Below are positions 8,067-16,146 of a stretch of 19,294 bases of DNA, in pieces; position 1 is the first letter of the stretch, and every line of letters begins with the position of its first letter. Source of the stretch: G026625185 sp963727835 (GTDB lineage: Bacteria; Desulfobacterota; WTBG01; JAGOGO01); contig CAVSIB010000006.1 of assembly GCA_963727835.1 (NCBI GenBank), positions 1-19,294 on the forward strand, read 5' to 3'. Under the pieces are notes generated by a model that saw nothing but the letters and a program-made list of their open reading frames with translations, searched no databases and was not told the origin of the DNA. A program made the translations under genes and the position numbers.

Positions 8067-8921
8067 CTAAATTAACTGTTCCAAAAGAACTTTTTTCATG
8101 GCATCAACCGGAGCTTTTTCTCCGGTCCAAAGCTCAAACTGAACGATCGCCTGATTAATAAACATCTCGAGACCGGAAATAGTCCTGCAGCCGGCTTTTT
8201 GAGCATCTTTGAGAAGCGTGGTTTGGGGAGGGTTATAGACCACGTCAAAAACCAGAAGCCCTGGCCGGAGAAAGCTGCTCGGCACCGGACTTTCCTTGGT
8301 TTTGGGATACATTCCTATTGGGGTACAGTTAATGAGTATATCCGACATACTAAGGGTCTTTTGGAGAATATCCTCCCGCAGAAGTGTCCCCTGAACATCA
8401 CTCCCCCCGGTTTTTCTGAGGTCCTCAATCAAAATGTTCATCTCTTCCTTGATAATCCCCAGAATATGCAGTCTTTTTACCTCACCCCTCATGACGAGGG
8501 AAAAGGTGATTGCCCGGGCCACCCCTCCAGAGCCTAAGACCAAAACAGACTTTCCTTTAAGGTCAATTGTGCGGTCCTGGAGAGCTTTTAGTGCCCCCAT
8601 CCCATCATTATTATACCCTATGAGCTTCCCCTTTTGATTCACAATGGTGTTGATGGAACCGATTTTCTGCGCCAAGTCATCGAGCTTATCCACATAACTG
8701 ATTGCTTTGACTTTATGAGGAATGGTAATGCTTGCCCCCCGGATATTTAACGCTCTGATTCCTTTTATGGCGTGTTCAAGGTCTTTTACGAGATAAGCAA
8801 CATAGACAAAATTAATTCCCAATGCATTAAATCCAGCATTATGGATCAGCGGAGAAAAAGAATGTTCCACCGGATCACCGATGAGGACACAGCTTTTTGT
8901 TTTGGCATCAATCTCTTTCAT
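8067..8921 (-). CDS. aroE: Shikimate 5-dehydrogenase
   Basis: NADP-dependent reduction of 3-dehydroshikimate to shikimate. I choose the start at 8921, with a strong G-rich ribosome site at 8928-8936 and the usual AroE N-terminus MKEIDAKTKSCVLIGDPVEH; an upstream ATG at 8966 has no such site. Substrate-binding HSFSPLIHNAGF, the catalytic Lys in SITIPHK, the dinucleotide loop VLGSGGVARAI, NCTPIGMYP and the C-terminal GLEMFINQAIVQFELWTG are all present. One position differs from the common pattern: the usual NTD motif reads YNNDGMGA. The 284-residue protein has normal length. It precedes aroK, the next pathway step, on the same transcript. Confidence 0.94.
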   Translation of the reverse strand: MKEIDAKTKSCVLIGDPVEHSFSPLIHNAGFNALGINFVYVAYLVKDLEHAIKGIRALNIRGASITIPHKVKAISYVDKLDDLAQKIGSINTIVNQKGKLIGYNNDGMGALKALQDRTIDLKGKSVLVLGSGGVARAITFSLVMRGEVKRLHILGIIKEEMNILIEDLRKTGGSDVQGTLLREDILQKTLSMSDILINCTPIGMYPKTKESPVPSSFLRPGLLVFDVVYNPPQTTLLKDAQKAGCRTISGLEMFINQAIVQFELWTGEKAPVDAMKKVLLEQLI

Positions 8922-9125
8922 GGTTTTACCCCCCCATGGTTTGTTTTTTTCATTTTCCACGGTCATGTTTGCCGAAAACGGCTTAGGGGAACTTAGGCCA
9001 ATGAGCTTCTTCTGGGCTCATGAATGATGTTTCGTTACAAAAATATATTGGTTTATTTTATTTCAATCTTTTGGTATAAGACAAACATAAAATGAGGTTA
9101 AGGTTATTTTTTTCAGAGGAGCGCC

Positions 9126-9533
9126 ATGCCCAAAAAAAAGAAGCCTTCGAAAAAAATTTCGGTTGAACAACGCCAGTACTTGCGGTTAGGTTATTCCCGA
9201 CTTATCTCTTTTACTCACTATGATCCCGATAGTTTAGTTGAAATACCGGGGGAAATGGCCACAGTATACGACCTCAGTGAATCCGGTATTCTCATTGAGT
9301 CTGCGGTGGTCTTTGAGCCCGGAAACGTCATTGATCTGGATATCGCCTTTGAGCAGGATAAAATTATTCTGGCCCAGGGAGAAGTGGTCCATTGCAAAAA
9401 AACCAGGGAAGGCCTTTATAGGACAGGGATAAAATTTCTTCGAATTGATGGCGACCATCTTGCCTATTTAAAAAAATTCCTTGATAGCCAAATTGAACAA
9501 ACCAATATCCCCAAGAAGAAGGGAAAAAAGTAA
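9126..9533 (+). CDS. PilZ domain protein, putative cyclic-di-GMP receptor
   Basis: A 135-residue single-domain protein with a Lys-rich N-terminus (residues 1-12) and then a PilZ domain. Both c-di-GMP-binding signatures are present: RxxxR as RQYLR (about residues 16-20) and DxSxxG as DLSESG. The following strands (GILIESAVVFEPGNVIDL, AQGEVVHCKK, YRTGIKFL) match the beta-barrel. It could act as an adaptor linking c-di-GMP to motility, secretion or polysaccharide export, but no effector domain or informative neighbour is attached. A GAGGAG ribosome site precedes the ATG. It is flanked by minus-strand genes, so it is probably monocistronic. Confidence 0.85.
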   Translation: MPKKKKPSKKISVEQRQYLRLGYSRLISFTHYDPDSLVEIPGEMATVYDLSESGILIESAVVFEPGNVIDLDIAFEQDKIILAQGEVVHCKKTREGLYRTGIKFLRIDGDHLAYLKKFLDSQIEQTNIPKKKGKK

Positions 9534-9556
9534 AGGCTTAAATCCCTCAATCTCGG

Positions 9557-10376
9557 TTAATTCAAGATATCCACTTGGCTCGGTGCGGAGATAATAATTG
9601 CCGGGCCTTCACTGTTTTTTACAAACCCGTAAATTTTTACTTTCCTTCCTAAAAAGAATGCGCTACGGCTTTGCTTTCCCAGGGAAAACTTTGCAGGTTG
9701 TCCTTATAAATGATCCCGGTAAAATCCTTTTCCCAGTTTTTTCCAAAATGCAAATATACCTTTTCCCTTCCGATAGTAACACTAATTATTGTGCCTTGCA
9801 CCCCGCCAATTTCTCCTATTAATTTAAAAGCCTCCTGCTCGGGAAAAAGTATGGTCTTCAAGTTTTCCCCATATATCCCGGTGAAACTCACGCACCTCTT
9901 TTTGGAAGTCAAAAAACATTTTTTAATTCTTGCGGTTGGGGAACCGAACATCCACCAGAGCCAAACCTTGTCTAAGCAATTCTCCATTGATCAGGACCCC
10001 ATCACCCCAGACATAAGCCAGAATCCGGTTGTAATCATCTCTTTTTTTCTGGTCATATCCCAGCGAACCATTTTCCCTTCAACCAGCTACTGATTATAAG
10101 CCTTTGCTTCTTCGCCGCATATCTGTTGCCCTTGGTATCCACTCTCCGTGCCTGACCCTTATCTCCGGAGCGTTAATTCCTAAATACCGGACTTTTTCAC
10201 CCCCATCCAAGACAATGATGCCCCCATCTATCACTTTTGCAACCCCTGCTTCAGAAGGAAGCTCATTATAAAAACAAAGGGGTTGCATCTGATTTTTAAA
10301 AAAAGTTCCTGATCCGACAACAAAAGCCAGGGCAATCAAGACAAATGATATTATTTTTTTTGCGAGAGCTACCCAT
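9557..10376 (-). pseudogene. Broken staphylococcal-nuclease-like (SNc) protein with C-terminal OB-like domain
   Basis: Joining frames reveals one gene of about 270 codons. It begins MGSSRKKIISFVLIALAFVV (signal/anchor; needs A7 instead of the A8 at 10354-10361). The SNc domain follows (AKVIDGG, VRYLGINAPEIR, EEAKAYNQ, LVEGKMVRWDMTRK, DYNRILAYVWGDGVLINGEL, FQKEVREFHRDIWGK). A second domain (EAFKLIGEIGGVQG, VYLHFGKNWEKDFTGIIY, GRKVKIYGFVKNSEGPAI, SAPSQVDILN) ends at 9557. Breaks: A8 at 10354-10361, two extra bases near 10114-10118, amber codon 10087-10089, A7 for A8 at 10042-10048, TAA at 9923-9925, an extra T at 9844-9848, and a shift near 9665-9680. Active-site positions are also changed: the usual GDT reads GGI and the D of the usual DxPE reads N. 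Stops plus ligand loss favour genuine decay. Confidence 0.8.
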
Positions 10377-10492
10377 GAGATGCGTCAATTAAGTTTAAAA
10401 ATTTACCTAAAGATGATAATTTAAACCAGCCAAAATTTTATTACTAGATTTTCCTTTACCTTTTCAATCAAAAAATAATACTAACAGAACCT

Positions 10493-11746
10493 ATGTTGAT
10501 TGAGAATTTTATAACATCTTTTGCCCGTAAAGAAAATGCCCGGTACCTCCGGTTCTCTCCTGCGGCTTCTTTGACTATTCCCCCGAAGAAAGACGCTATC
10601 CCCACCCTGTTATATCTCCACGTGCCTTTTTGTGAGGAGCTTTGCCCTTATTGTTCGTTTCATCGGGGGGTATTTCAAGAACCTCTGGCCCGAGATTATT
10701 TTGTTGCCTTACGCAAAGAGATCGTTCTCTATAAAAACTTAGGCTACGATTTTAAGGCAGTGTATGTGGGAGGAGGAACCCCCACTGTTCTCATAGATGA
10801 ATTAACCCGAACTTTAGGATTGATAAAGAAAAATTTTTCAACCTCTGAAATTTCAGTTGAGACCAACCCCAACCATGTGACCAGGGAAAATATCGAAATT
10901 CTCAAAGAGATAGGGGTAAACCGTCTTTCCGTGGGGGTCCAAAGCTTTGACGATGGCTTGCTTAGGGCAATGGAAAGATATCATAAATACGGCAGCGGGC
11001 AGGAAATTGCAGAAAAGCTCAAACACGCCCAGGGTAATTTCAACACCCTCAATGTGGATATGATCTTTAATTTTCCCCCGCAAACCCCAGCGATCTTAGA
11101 AAAAGACCTTGAAACCATCCTTGCTTTGGCGGTTGACCAAGTAACCTATTATCCGCTGATGGTATCATCTTCCACCCAGGGGCTGATCAAAAAAAAATTA
11201 GGAGTCGTAAAGTATGAGCGGGAAAAAAAGTTTTATCAAATAATCACCTCTCTGTTATCGCCTCATTACAAGCCGGCAACCGCCTGGTGTTTTTCCCGAA
11301 GTGAAGCCATGATTGATGAATATGTGGTTAACTTTGAAGAATACGCAGGAATCGGGAGCGGAGCAATTGGCTATCTTGGGGGAAGCGCCTATGCGAATAC
11401 GTTTGATATAAAAGAGTATATCCGAATAGTTAATGAGGAAAAACTCCCGATTACGGCAAAAAAAGATTTTTCAATTAAAGAAAGAGCGCGTTATGATTTT
11501 TTGATGAAGCTTTTTGGACTAAGACTTGACCTGGAAGCACTGAAGACTAAAGTCGGAGAAAATATTTACCGATATTTGTGGTCAGAGATCCTATTTTTCA
11601 GGATTGCTGGGGGACTAAAAAAACAAGGAAATAGTTTATTTCTGACTCAAAAAGGCCAATACTACTGGGTTATCATGATGAGAGAGTTTTTTATCGGGGT
11701 AAATAATTTTCGGGATTATTGCCGGGAAAAGTTAAAGTTTAGTTGA
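10493..11746 (+). CDS. HemW/HemN-like radical SAM protein (coproporphyrinogen III oxidase family)
   Basis: A 417-residue radical SAM enzyme. The 4Fe-4S/AdoMet motif CEELCPYC (Cys 47, 51 and 54) is followed by YVGGGTPT, SVETNPNHVTRENIEIL, VNRLSVGVQSFDDGLLRAMERYH and NVDMIFNFPPQT, the standard HemN/HemW order. The C-terminal half has a shorter HemN_C-like region ending FFIGVNNFRDYCREKLKFS. True HemN oxidises coproporphyrinogen, while HemW is a heme chaperone. The extra N-terminal 40 residues and divergent C-terminus prevent a choice, and no other heme gene is nearby. The frame is intact. Its stop overlaps the tRNA promoter downstream. Confidence 0.82.
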   Translation: MLIENFITSFARKENARYLRFSPAASLTIPPKKDAIPTLLYLHVPFCEELCPYCSFHRGVFQEPLARDYFVALRKEIVLYKNLGYDFKAVYVGGGTPTVLIDELTRTLGLIKKNFSTSEISVETNPNHVTRENIEILKEIGVNRLSVGVQSFDDGLLRAMERYHKYGSGQEIAEKLKHAQGNFNTLNVDMIFNFPPQTPAILEKDLETILALAVDQVTYYPLMVSSSTQGLIKKKLGVVKYEREKKFYQIITSLLSPHYKPATAWCFSRSEAMIDEYVVNFEEYAGIGSGAIGYLGGSAYANTFDIKEYIRIVNEEKLPITAKKDFSIKERARYDFLMKLFGLRLDLEALKTKVGENIYRYLWSEILFFRIAGGLKKQGNSLFLTQKGQYYWVIMMREFFIGVNNFRDYCREKLKFS

Positions 11747-11770
11747 CATTCTCAAAAATTAAAATATATT
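11743..11770 (+). promoter_or_regulatory. Promoter of tRNA-Ala
   Basis: Consensus -35 TTGACA (11743-11748), 16-base spacer, -10 TATATT (11765-11770), placing the start just before the tRNA at 11784. The -35 overlaps the stop codon of the radical SAM gene. A nearby TATTAT with an 18-base spacer is an alternative -10. Confidence 0.7.
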
Positions 11771-11783
11771 ATTTTTAAAAATT

Positions 11784-11856
11784 GGGGCTGTAGCTCAGCT
11801 GGGAGAGTACTTGACTGGCAGTCAAGGGGTCACGGGTTCGATCCCCGTCAGCTCCA
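11784..11856 (+). tRNA. tRNA-Ala (anticodon GGC)
   Basis: A full cloverleaf can be drawn. The acceptor stem is GGGGCTG/CAGCTCC (one G-U pair), the D stem GCTC/GAGT and the anticodon stem CTTGA/TCAAG. The loop CTGGCAG puts anticodon GGC at 11817-11819. The T arm is ACGGG-TTCGATC-CCCGT, with discriminator A at 11856. The 3' CCA is not encoded. It has its own promoter and terminator. Confidence 0.97.
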
Positions 11857-11867
11857 TAAAGAAAATT

Positions 11868-11896
11868 AAGAGGTTAGGGATAACCTCTTTTTTATT
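11868..11896 (+). terminator. Rho-independent terminator after tRNA-Ala
   Basis: Stem AGAGGTTA (11869-11876), loop GGGA, TAACCTCT (11881-11888), directly followed by a T-rich run. It ends the tRNA transcript and insulates the dGTPase gene. Confidence 0.88.
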
Positions 11897-11963
11897 TTCT
11901 AGTTAATTTCTAACTTATATCTAACAATTAAATTTTTTTATCGATAAGTGAAACCGCCAGAAG

Positions 11964-12004
11964 ATTATCTCGAAATCTTCAAAAGATGTTTTCGAGGAGA
12001 TAAT
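11964..12004 (+). promoter_or_regulatory. Leader hairpin covering the dGTPase ribosome site and start codon
   Basis: Three stacked helices can form: ATTATCT/AGATAAT (11964-11970 with 11998-12004), CGAAA/TTTCG (11971-11975 with 11990-11994) and TCTT/AAGA (11976-11979 with 11983-11986), closed by a CAA loop. The outer helix includes part of the GAGGAG ribosome site and the first two bases of the ATG at 12003. AGG 11995-11997 is bulged. This geometry could lower or gate translation, for instance as an RNA thermometer, but function is inference. Confidence 0.5.
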
Positions 12005-13239
12005 GAAATCCAATAATTTTTCTACGGTTGCAATGTGTGAAGAAAATCAAAAATGGCGTGATTCTATACGCCGGCAAAAAAAAAATTTATTCGAGAAGAA
12101 ATGATATAAGAAGCAATTTCGCCCGCGACTTTAACAGGATTCTGCATTCGACCGCGTATCGGAGGTTAAAACATAAGACGCAGATTTTCTTCGCAACTGA
12201 AAACGATCATATTTGCACCAGAATTGAGCATGTTAACCATGTTGCTGCGGTAAGTTATACAATATCAAAGTATTTGGGCCTAAATACAGAATTAGCTCAA
12301 GCTATTGCTATTGGTCATGACCTTGGGCATACTCCATTTGGTCATGAAGGAGAAGATATTTTAAAAAGAATTTCTGAAAGAGATTTAGGAGAGAGATTTT
12401 GGCATGAGAAAAACAGCCTTTGGTTTGTAGACAAAATAGAAACCCTAAAAGACCCGGATGGAAATGAGATGAATCTGAACTTAACCTATGCTGTGAGAGA
12501 TGGAATTGTCTCACATTGTGGAGAGGACAATGAAAATGCCATTTTGCCGAGAAAAAAGGTGATAGACTTGCAGGAAATAGCGAAGCCCAATCAGTATGGC
12601 CCGTATACTTGGGAAGCTTGTATTGTAAAAGTCGCTGATAAAATCTCTTTCTTGGGAAGAGATATTGAGGACGCCTTGACGCTTAGGTTTGTAACCGATA
12701 AACAAATAAGGAATCTAATTAACCGTATAAATAAAAAATTCAAGATGAACGTAAAAAAGATAAATACTACCGTTCTTATGCATGACCTTATTATCGATTT
12801 ATGTAATTCCAGTAGTCCAAAAGAGGGAATTAAATTTTCCGAAAAGAATTTGAGATTGTTAAAAGAGCTTCGCGAATTCAGTAAAAAGAACATCTACTAT
12901 CATCCCAAATTGGACCACTTTAAAAGATATGCCGAAATCATTATTGAATCTATCTATAAAACTTTGTCAGATTCTTACAAGGGGCGACAGTCATTATCTA
13001 ATCTCACTATGGAATACAAAAAGACTTGTTCATTATTAGCAGATACATTCTCTGATTGGCTAATTAAGTATTCGGATTTGGATGCAAAAAAAAGGAAGGA
13101 GTTGAAATTTCAAAATGCTATCATCTACCATGTTGAAGAAAAAAAGAGCTATTTAAGGGCAATTGTTGATTATATTTCTGGTATGACTGATAGTTTCGGG
13201 ATAAAAGTCTTTAGTGAACTGACGAGTTTTTTGAAGTAG
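12003..13239 (+). CDS. dgt: dGTPase-family HD-domain triphosphohydrolase, with a frame break in an A10 tract
   Basis: Hydrolyses dGTP (or other dNTPs) to the nucleoside and triphosphate. Family landmarks are FNRILHSTAYRRLKHKTQIF, the HD-domain residues in RIEHVNHVAAVS and GHDLGHTPFGHEGE, then VADKISFLGRDIEDAL and the C-terminal DYISGMTDSFGIKVF. The continuous frame opens only at a TTG (12028) without a ribosome site. An ATG at 12003 with a strong GAGGAGA site opens the neighbouring frame (MKSNNFSTVAMCEENQKWRD) and joins the main frame if the A10 run 12076-12085 were A9, giving about 411 residues. So the true start is probably 12003, with a sequencing slip or transcriptional slippage. The gene is visibly more AT-rich than its neighbours, suggesting acquisition. 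Some dGTPases act in phage defence, but nothing here proves that role. Confidence 0.85.
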
Positions 13240-13448
13240 CTTTTTACGATTAACCGTGGCAAAAAAGCTAAAAAACATTGAAAGAAACGTGAAATAGCTG
13301 CACTTTCAAGAAAGGATAGAAGGAGGGGTTGTAACTTTGCGTACGATGAATGGGTCGCAACACCTTGCCGAATGCATGTTTTTTTTAATACAAAAGGAAT
13401 TATTTGCCCTCCGAACATTTTAATTAGGTTTTTAAAATTTATTTGACT

Positions 13449-14264
13449 ATGTCTTCAGCTAAAAACAATCGGGCTAAAAAAATACTTCGTTCCCAACGCT
13501 TGTTGATTGCGATTTTTCTGTTGTTTAATTTTTTTCAAGGACGTAGCCTTAACGCTATAGAAGAAAAGTTTCCTCGGCCTACTGGAGCAGTAAATGATTT
13601 TGCTTCCATTATTCCTCCTGATACAAAAACCGCAATGGAAGGCCTTAGCCGTGAGGTACTGGAAAAAACCGGAACTGCGGTAGTAGTGGCGACCTTTAAA
13701 ACCATCGGGGACAATGAGCCGGACATGTACGCCAACGAGCTTTACGAAAAATGGGGCATTGGCAAGAAGGGAGAGGATAAAGGGGTGCTCATTTTCCTTG
13801 TGCTTGATCAGCGAAAGGTGAGGATTGAAACCGGCTATGGGGTTGAAGGCATTCTTCCTGACGGGCTCGTTGGGAATATCCTTGATGAACAAGTTACCCC
13901 TCTGCTAAAACAAGGTCACTACAGCGAAGGACTTTTAAATGCTATGATCGCTGTGGGCCAGGTCATTGTCAAAGATGCGGGAGTAACATTAGGAGAAGGC
14001 TACCGCCCAGAAGAAGTATCTCCAAGAGAACTCGCGGGGGGAAAAAGCTCCGGAGGTTTCTTTTCTTTTTTTCTCGCCTTTTTATTTATTTTTATAATTC
14101 TTCCGCTTCTCATGGCTAGGGGGGGTAGGAGATCATACTATGGGGGCGGCTTTGGCCGCCGCGGTGGTTTTGGGGGAGGATTTGGCGGGGGTGGCTTTAG
14201 TGGTGGGTTTGGAGGATTTGGTGGAGGCTTCAGTGGGGGCGGTGGAGCAAGTCGAGGGTTTTAA
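13449..14264 (+). CDS. TPM-domain (YgcG/Psb32-like) secreted, membrane-anchored protein
   Basis: A 271-residue protein. It has a basic N-terminus and a hydrophobic signal segment (about residues 17-31), then the TPM domain with VNDFASIIPPDTKTAMEGLSREV, TGTAVVVATFKTI, ELYEKWGIGKKGEDKGVLIF, VRIETGYGVEGILPDG and the closing helix VGQVIVKDAG. A transmembrane helix (FFSFFLAFLFIFIILPLLM) and a Gly-rich, repeat-like tail with Phe and Arg follow, as in most members. The domain is extracytoplasmic, and the tail would then be cytoplasmic. The ATG at 13449 is preferred to the in-frame TTG at 13443. TPM and LemA proteins commonly occur together, as here, with a nucleotidyltransferase gene between them. 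Biochemical role unclear. Confidence 0.88.
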   Translation: MSSAKNNRAKKILRSQRLLIAIFLLFNFFQGRSLNAIEEKFPRPTGAVNDFASIIPPDTKTAMEGLSREVLEKTGTAVVVATFKTIGDNEPDMYANELYEKWGIGKKGEDKGVLIFLVLDQRKVRIETGYGVEGILPDGLVGNILDEQVTPLLKQGHYSEGLLNAMIAVGQVIVKDAGVTLGEGYRPEEVSPRELAGGKSSGGFFSFFLAFLFIFIILPLLMARGGRRSYYGGGFGRRGGFGGGFGGGGFSGGFGGFGGGFSGGGGASRGF

Positions 14265-14294
14265 TACATTAACGTCTGGATAGCATGGAGGATT

Positions 14295-15032
14295 ATGATG
14301 CCCAAAGCACCAGCAAGGCCAGAAGAGATTTTTGAAGATTTTTCGAGTGACTATCGAGAAGCTTTCGGTTCTGATCTCTTGAGCATTATCCTTTATGGAA
14401 GTGGGGCGCGGGGGGAATATATCCCGAAAAAATCGGACCTTAACTTTATGATTGTTCTTTCTGAGAACGGCATGAACCGACTCAGCAAAGCCATACCGCT
14501 AGTTTCCAAGTGGCACAAAAAACGAGTTAACACACCGCTTTTCCTGACCCCAGCCTCTATTGCCTCTTCACTTGACACCTTCCCCATTGAGTTTCTCAAT
14601 ATCAAAGCGGCCCACAAAGTAGTTTGCGGAGAAAATTTTTTAAAAAATTTAGCTTTTGATAAAAACTATATGCGGCTTCAGTGTGAGCAGGAAGTAAAGG
14701 GAAAGCTTATACAGCTGAAAAAACATTTCCTGGAAACCGCGGGAAATTGGCGCAAGACAGAAGCGCTGATTTCTGCATCGCTCCCCACCTTTTTCTCCCT
14801 CTTTCAAGCAATCATGTTTTTGAAGGATAAAGAGCCTATTGCCGAAAGGCATACATTAGTAAAAACAGTCGCCCAGGAGACAGGCCTGAATCAAGACTTT
14901 TTCTTGGAACTTCTGACAATCAGGGAAGGACGGAAAAAGCTAACTTCAAGCCAGGTAATTCCCCTCATGGAAAAATATATTGGGGAGATACAAAAGCTTT
15001 CAACCTTCTTAGATCAATTGAAAATACGATAG
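14295..15032 (+). CDS. Nucleotidyltransferase-domain protein
   Basis: A 245-residue protein with an N-terminal polymerase-beta-like nucleotidyltransferase core. LYGSGARGEYIPKKSDLNFMIVL carries the GSxxRG motif (about residues 35-40) and the first metal-binding Asp. The position of the second Asp (usual SDxD) is Asn (SDLN), so activity may be reduced or depend on other residues. The rest is mainly helical (KGKLIQLKKHFLETAGNWRKTEALISAS), resembling HEPN-like or adenylyltransferase accessory helices, but no family can be named confidently. A GGAGG site precedes two adjacent ATGs (14295 and 14298). It lies between the TPM and LemA genes and is probably co-transcribed with them. Confidence 0.75.
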   Translation: MMPKAPARPEEIFEDFSSDYREAFGSDLLSIILYGSGARGEYIPKKSDLNFMIVLSENGMNRLSKAIPLVSKWHKKRVNTPLFLTPASIASSLDTFPIEFLNIKAAHKVVCGENFLKNLAFDKNYMRLQCEQEVKGKLIQLKKHFLETAGNWRKTEALISASLPTFFSLFQAIMFLKDKEPIAERHTLVKTVAQETGLNQDFFLELLTIREGRKKLTSSQVIPLMEKYIGEIQKLSTFLDQLKIR

Positions 15033-15063
15033 AACCGCTTCGAAGGATAAAAAAAGCATCTTT

Positions 15064-15081
15064 TGGTAGCCGCAGGCTTTA
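15064..15081 (+). repeat. Partial copy of the REP-like repeat at 7522
   Basis: Eighteen bases TGGTAGCCGCAGGCTTTA match 7522-7539 with one mismatch. The second arm of the palindrome is missing here. It sits in the short gap before lemA. Confidence 0.5.
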
Positions 15082-15125
15082 CTATTTCTTATCTTTTTTG
15101 TTACTTAATAAGGGAGGGCTTATTC

Positions 15126-15692
15126 ATGAAGGTCAAAAGCAAGAATAGTTTAGTGGTTATTATAATACTGTTGTGTTCTTTCATTTTTTCGGGTTGCAGC
15201 ACCTATAATAACCTCGTGACACTGGATGAGGGAGTTAAAGAAGCGTGGGCGCAGGTTGAGACGCAACTGCAGCGCCGCTATGACCTTATCCCGAATCTGG
15301 TGGAAACAGTAAAAGGATTTGCATCCCAGGAAAAAGAAGTCTTCATCAAAGTTACCGAAGCACGCTCTAAGGTTGCCGGAGCTGGAACCGTTCCGGAAAA
15401 AATTGAGGCGAACAATCAGCTCACTGCTGCTTTGAGCCGTCTCTTGGTCGTCGTTGAGCGGTACCCGGAGCTAAAATCCAATCAGAATTTTATTCGCCTT
15501 CAGGATGAGCTTGCGGGAACAGAAAACCGGATTGCGGTAGCGCGAAGGCGGTACAATGAAGCAGTCAAGGTCTATAATGTGGCGATAAGAAGATTCCCTT
15601 CCAACTTAATTGCCAAAACCTTCAAGTTTGAAAAAGCTTCGTTCTTTGAAGCTCCAGAGGCAGCAACCGAAGCGCCGAAGGTGAAGTTCTAA
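15126..15692 (+). CDS. lemA: LemA family lipoprotein
   Basis: From ATG 15126 (site GGGAGGG just upstream) the 188-residue protein has a lipoprotein signal, LLCSFIFSGC, with the modified Cys at about residue 24. The long-helix LemA domain follows: NNLVTLDEGVKEAWAQVETQ, LQRRYDLIPNLVETVKGFA, KVTEARSKV, VVVERYPELKSNQNFIRLQDEL, GTENRIAVARRRYNEAVKVY, and a C-terminal FFEAPE..PKVKF. All are classical LemA features. LemA proteins are widespread membrane-associated helical bundles of uncertain function. An earlier in-frame TTG (15063) would add a second hydrophobic segment and is less likely. It ends the TPM gene group and faces the convergent ppnP. Confidence 0.93.
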   Translation: MKVKSKNSLVVIIILLCSFIFSGCSTYNNLVTLDEGVKEAWAQVETQLQRRYDLIPNLVETVKGFASQEKEVFIKVTEARSKVAGAGTVPEKIEANNQLTAALSRLLVVVERYPELKSNQNFIRLQDELAGTENRIAVARRRYNEAVKVYNVAIRRFPSNLIAKTFKFEKASFFEAPEAATEAPKVKF

Positions 15693-15759
15693 AGCTGTGA
15701 GAGCAACGCCTTCCACGTGTTACCGTGGCAATGCTGGAGGAATGTATTGGGCAGGCTTT

Positions 15760-16074
15760 TCACCTGATATAAGCACAACAGTAGTCGGTAACGGTTTTAA
15801 CCTTCAGGCTGAAGGTGGATCGGGCCGGAACCTCAAAAGAATCTCCTTCTTTTACTGTTTCCCAGCCAGCCGATCCGGGCAGTAAAACTTCCAGATCACC
15901 AGCCATGATTTCCATGACCTCCTTGTCTGCGGTGCTGAATTCGTATTCCCCGGGAAGCATGACACCGAGCGTCTTCTTTGAACCGTCCGGAAACAAAACC
16001 GTGCGGCTGGTCACCTTGCCGTCAAAGTAAACATTGGCCTTTTTAATTACCGTAACATTTTTAAATTCCGGCAC
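15760..16074 (-). CDS. ppnP: Pyrimidine/purine nucleoside phosphorylase PpnP (DUF1255)
   Basis: A 104-residue cupin-fold enzyme. In E. coli PpnP cleaves several nucleosides with phosphate to free base and ribose-1-phosphate. Recognisable segments are FKNVTVIKKANVYFDGKVTS, RTVLFPDGSKKTLGVMLPGE, the cupin signature YEFSTADKEVMEIMAGDLEVLLPG, and SFEVPARSTFSLKV ending in DYCCAYI. Length is slightly above the usual 90-100. It faces lemA tail to tail across 67 bases that contain a short inverted repeat CCACG/CGTGG but no T-run. Confidence 0.92.
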   Translation of the reverse strand: MPEFKNVTVIKKANVYFDGKVTSRTVLFPDGSKKTLGVMLPGEYEFSTADKEVMEIMAGDLEVLLPGSAGWETVKEGDSFEVPARSTFSLKVKTVTDYCCAYIR

Positions 16075-16146
16075 AGATTCCTCACTTTGCTAATGTTTTT
16101 GCCATAAATTGTTTTATCTGCTCATGGTCATTATGCGATTATCTTT

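Noticed and set aside
13238..13269. Inverted repeat AGCTTTTT/AAAAAGCT after dgt as a terminator
   Set aside because: The stem is AT-rich with a 16-base loop and no following T-run on the plus strand; the remaining bases to 13448 show nothing recognisable.
13170..13418. Minus-strand open frame across the end of dgt and the following gap
   Set aside because: It runs antisense to the conserved dgt C-terminus, has no ribosome site and no recognisable motif.
11784..13440. Genomic island inserted at tRNA-Ala
   Set aside because: I found no repeat of the tRNA 3' end downstream of dgt and no integrase, so an attachment-site claim is not supported.
15714..15729. CCACG/CGTGG inverted repeat between lemA and ppnP as a bidirectional terminator
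   Set aside because: Five base pairs with a six-base loop and no T-run on either strand.
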